This document shows positions 14,577 through 15,992 of a stretch of 15,992 bases of DNA, in pieces. The stretch is from JAISGQ01 sp045536305 (GTDB lineage: Bacteria; Bacillota; Clostridia; Oscillospirales; Acutalibacteraceae): positions 1 to 15,992 of the forward strand of contig JAZSNH010000020.1 of NCBI GenBank assembly GCA_045536305.1. The letters are read 5' to 3'. Position numbers and translations under genes: made by a program. How positions within the stretch are numbered: the first letter of the stretch is position 1; every line of letters begins with the position of its first letter. Under the pieces are notes generated by a model. That model searched no databases and had not been told where the DNA came from. It saw only the letters and a list, made by a program, of their open reading frames with translations.

Positions 14577-14948
14577 TTATTCAGCTTCATCGTCCTCAGG
14601 CTCTTCCTTAAATTCGAAGGTGTTGAGGATCTTGTTTATCTCTGCGCTGTGGGCAATGGAATTGTCTGCCACAAAGCGAAGCTCCGGAACAGATCTCATC
14701 GAAAGGCTCCTGCCAAGCTCGCGGCGGATATATCCCGCCGCGGACTTGAGACCCTTTACCGATTCCTTTGTCTTTTCTGTCCCTTCCATGGCAGAGACAT
14801 ACACCGTGGCGTAGGAAAGGTCACGCGTGACCTCAACACGCACCACGGAGAGAAGCTGTGATACCCGAGGATCCTTTATGGTACGCAGTATGGCGCACAG
14901 CTCGCGGTGCACATCTTCGTTTATTCTGTCTATTTTATGACTTGGCAT
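14577..14948 (-). CDS. rbfA: 30S ribosome-binding factor RbfA
   Basis: RbfA is a small KH-like protein that helps maturation of the 16S rRNA 5' end in the 30S subunit, especially in the cold. The typical N-terminus is RINEDVHRELCAILRTIKDP, followed by LLSVVRVEVTRDLSYATVYVS and GYIRRELGRSLSMRSVPELRF (the AxG-type region). An acidic tail EEPEDDEAE follows. At 123 residues the length is normal. The ATG at 14948 has AAGGAT about 10 bases upstream. It follows infB by 20 bases, the standard pairing of these two genes. Confidence 0.95.
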   Translation of the reverse strand: MPSHKIDRINEDVHRELCAILRTIKDPRVSQLLSVVRVEVTRDLSYATVYVSAMEGTEKTKESVKGLKSAAGYIRRELGRSLSMRSVPELRFVADNSIAHSAEINKILNTFEFKEEPEDDEAE

Positions 14949-14968
14949 GTGTAATGATCCTTTTTTAT

Positions 14969-15992
14969 TTAATCTCTGTATTCCTCAATGATAAATGCCT
15001 CGAGGAAGTCGCCTTCCTTGATATCATTGAATTTCTCAAGACCGATGCCGCATTCGTAGCCCTGTGCCACTTCCTTGACGTCGTCCTTGAAACGGCGGAG
15101 GGAATCGATCTTATCCTCTGCTATGACGATACCGTCACGCACAACTCTGATGAGTGCGGAGCGCTGGATCTTGCCCTGTACGACATAGGAGCCTGCTATG
15201 GTGCCTACGCCTGTGACCTTGAACACCTGACGAACCTCGGAGCGGCCGAGATCCACAACTCTGGTCTTAGGTGCCAGCATGCCCTTCATTGCCGACTCTA
15301 TTTCCTCGATGCATTCGTAAATGACCCTGTACAGACGCATGTCAACACTCTGACGTGCCGCATATTCCTGTGCAACGGGGTCGGGACGAACATTGAAGCC
15401 GACGATAATGGCGTTGCTTGCGTCTGCAAGCATAACGTCAGACTCTCTGATAGCGCCGACAGCGCAGTGGATGCAGTTGACTCTTACTTCTTCGTTTGAA
15501 AGCTTTTCAAGAGACTGTCTTACAGCCTCAACCGAGCCCTGAACATCAGCCTTGACGATGATCTTGAGCTCCTTCATATCGTTCGACTGCATCTGCGAGA
15601 AGAGGTTGTCAAGGGTAACTCTTGTCTGCTGACGGAACTGTTCCTCCTTGGCATCGGTCTTTCTCTGCTCTACAAGCTCTCTTCCGAGACGTTCATCGGA
15701 TACTACGTTGAATATATCGCCGCCGGTTGGAACTTCATCAAGACCTGTAATCTCAACAGGGAATGACGGACCTGCCGACTCTACCTTTTCTCCCTTGTCA
15801 TTTGTCATTGCACGGACACGGCCGATGGTGGTGCCTGCAACGATTATATCGCCTGCGCGCAGTCCTGCATCCTTGGCGGGAGTGGCCATACCCGATGCCG
15901 TTTCGACACCTGTCGTGCCGAGAACCACTGCGCCCTCGGTGAAAAATTTCACGCCGAATGCCATACCTCCGGGAATGAGTAAGTCGGAGGCC
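14969..15992 (-). CDS. infB: Translation initiation factor IF-2, C-terminal part, fused to foreign 5' sequence
   Basis: The gene product delivers initiator tRNA to the ribosome. From IVAGTTIGRVRAMTNDKGE onward the protein is clearly IF-2. It has the end of domain 2 with GLDEVPTGGDIF, then domain 3 (IIVKADVQGSVEAV to VGFNVRPDP), then the initiator-tRNA-binding domain with GMLAPKTRVVDLG, VFKVTGVGTIAG and the RFKDDVKEVAQGYECGIGLEKFNDI end. The N-terminal region, GTPase domain and most of domain 2 are absent. Instead the frame continues, without a stop, into a SpoIVB-like sequence to the window edge. The ATG at 15964 is internal to that sequence and has no properly spaced ribosome binding site, so it should not be taken as a start. 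Genuine infB cannot be functional as drawn here; a misassembly is the likeliest cause. Confidence 0.9.
   Translation of the reverse strand, partial: ASDLLIPGGMAFGVKFFTEGAVVLGTTGVETASGMATPAKDAGLRAGDIIVAGTTIGRVRAMTNDKGEKVESAGPSFPVEITGLDEVPTGGDIFNVVSDERLGRELVEQRKTDAKEEQFRQQTRVTLDNLFSQMQSNDMKELKIIVKADVQGSVEAVRQSLEKLSNEEVRVNCIHCAVGAIRESDVMLADASNAIIVGFNVRPDPVAQEYAARQSVDMRLYRVIYECIEEIESAMKGMLAPKTRVVDLGRSEVRQVFKVTGVGTIAGSYVVQGKIQRSALIRVVRDGIVIAEDKIDSLRRFKDDVKEVAQGYECGIGLEKFNDIKEGDFLEAFIIEEYRD
15840..15992 (-). pseudogene. spoIVB: SpoIVB-like PDZ fragment joined in frame to infB
   Basis: The upstream end of the open frame reads LLIPGGMAFGVKFF, then a V-V-L-G strand, VETASGMATPAKDAGLR and AGDIIV. This order (IPGG...GVK, a hydrophobic strand ending in G, a G-x-x-x-PAKDAGL turn, then GDII) is what I recall for the PDZ domain of SpoIVB, the serine protease of the sigma-K checkpoint in endospore formers. 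No part of IF-2 looks like this. Only about 50 residues are present, open at the window edge; the S55 peptidase domain is missing. The join to IF-2 falls in the motif AGDIIVAG, where the two families look alike. It may be a partial gene attached by misassembly rather than a true pseudogene. Confidence 0.65.

Noticed and set aside
15964..15992. GGAGG just before the ATG at 15964 as an infB start site
   Set aside because: Only one base separates it from the ATG, and the codons around it (IPGGM) fit the SpoIVB-like protein, so it is coding sequence rather than a start signal.
1..15992. CRISPR array, tRNA/rRNA genes, insertion sequences or phage genes
   Set aside because: No regularly spaced repeats, no tRNA-like cloverleaf and no transposase, integrase or phage proteins were seen on either strand.

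Overview
All genes lie on the minus strand, so the biological reading order runs from position 15992 down to 1. The gene families and order (infB-rbfA-DHH phosphoesterase-truB-ribF; class II CCA-adding enzyme with HD domain; CPBP protease; DUF3899), strong AAGGAGG-type ribosome binding sites, sigma-A style promoters and moderate GC point to a Firmicute, most likely a gut-type Clostridia (Oscillospirales/Ruminococcaceae-like). That placement is inferred from gene content only.

Region 1 (15992-11785) is the end of the conserved translation/RNA-maturation operon: IF-2 C-terminal part, RbfA, an NrnA-like DHH/DHHA1 phosphoesterase, TruB and RibF, closely spaced or overlapping by 4 bases. It ends in a hairpin terminator at 11716-11746. 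The first 150 bases of the reading frame (15992 to about 15843) are not IF-2. They encode a SpoIVB-like (sporulation protease) PDZ segment joined in frame at a short motif common to both families. I consider this most likely an assembly chimera at a contig edge.

Region 2 (11719-9510) is a two-gene unit: its own promoter, the CCA tRNA nucleotidyltransferase, a CPBP intramembrane protease, and a clear Rho-independent terminator.

Region 3 (9291-1) is an oligopeptide ABC transporter operon. It has a near-consensus promoter (TTGACA-17-TACAAT), then oppA (lipoprotein receptor), a 249-base gap rich in inverted repeats, oppB, oppC, oppD, oppF and a DUF3899 membrane protein. From oppB on, genes are separated by a few bases or overlap. 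Four of the five transporter subunits are much larger than usual: OppA 842 residues, OppC 528 with an extracytoplasmic loop of about 225-245 residues, OppD 718 with an insertion of about 360 residues before the ABC signature, and OppF 398 with an insertion of about 95 residues before the Q-loop. OppB is of ordinary length. The conserved catalytic and coupling motifs are intact, so the enlarged transporter looks functional. It is the most interesting real biology in the window; the SpoIVB/IF-2 junction is the most important data-quality signal.
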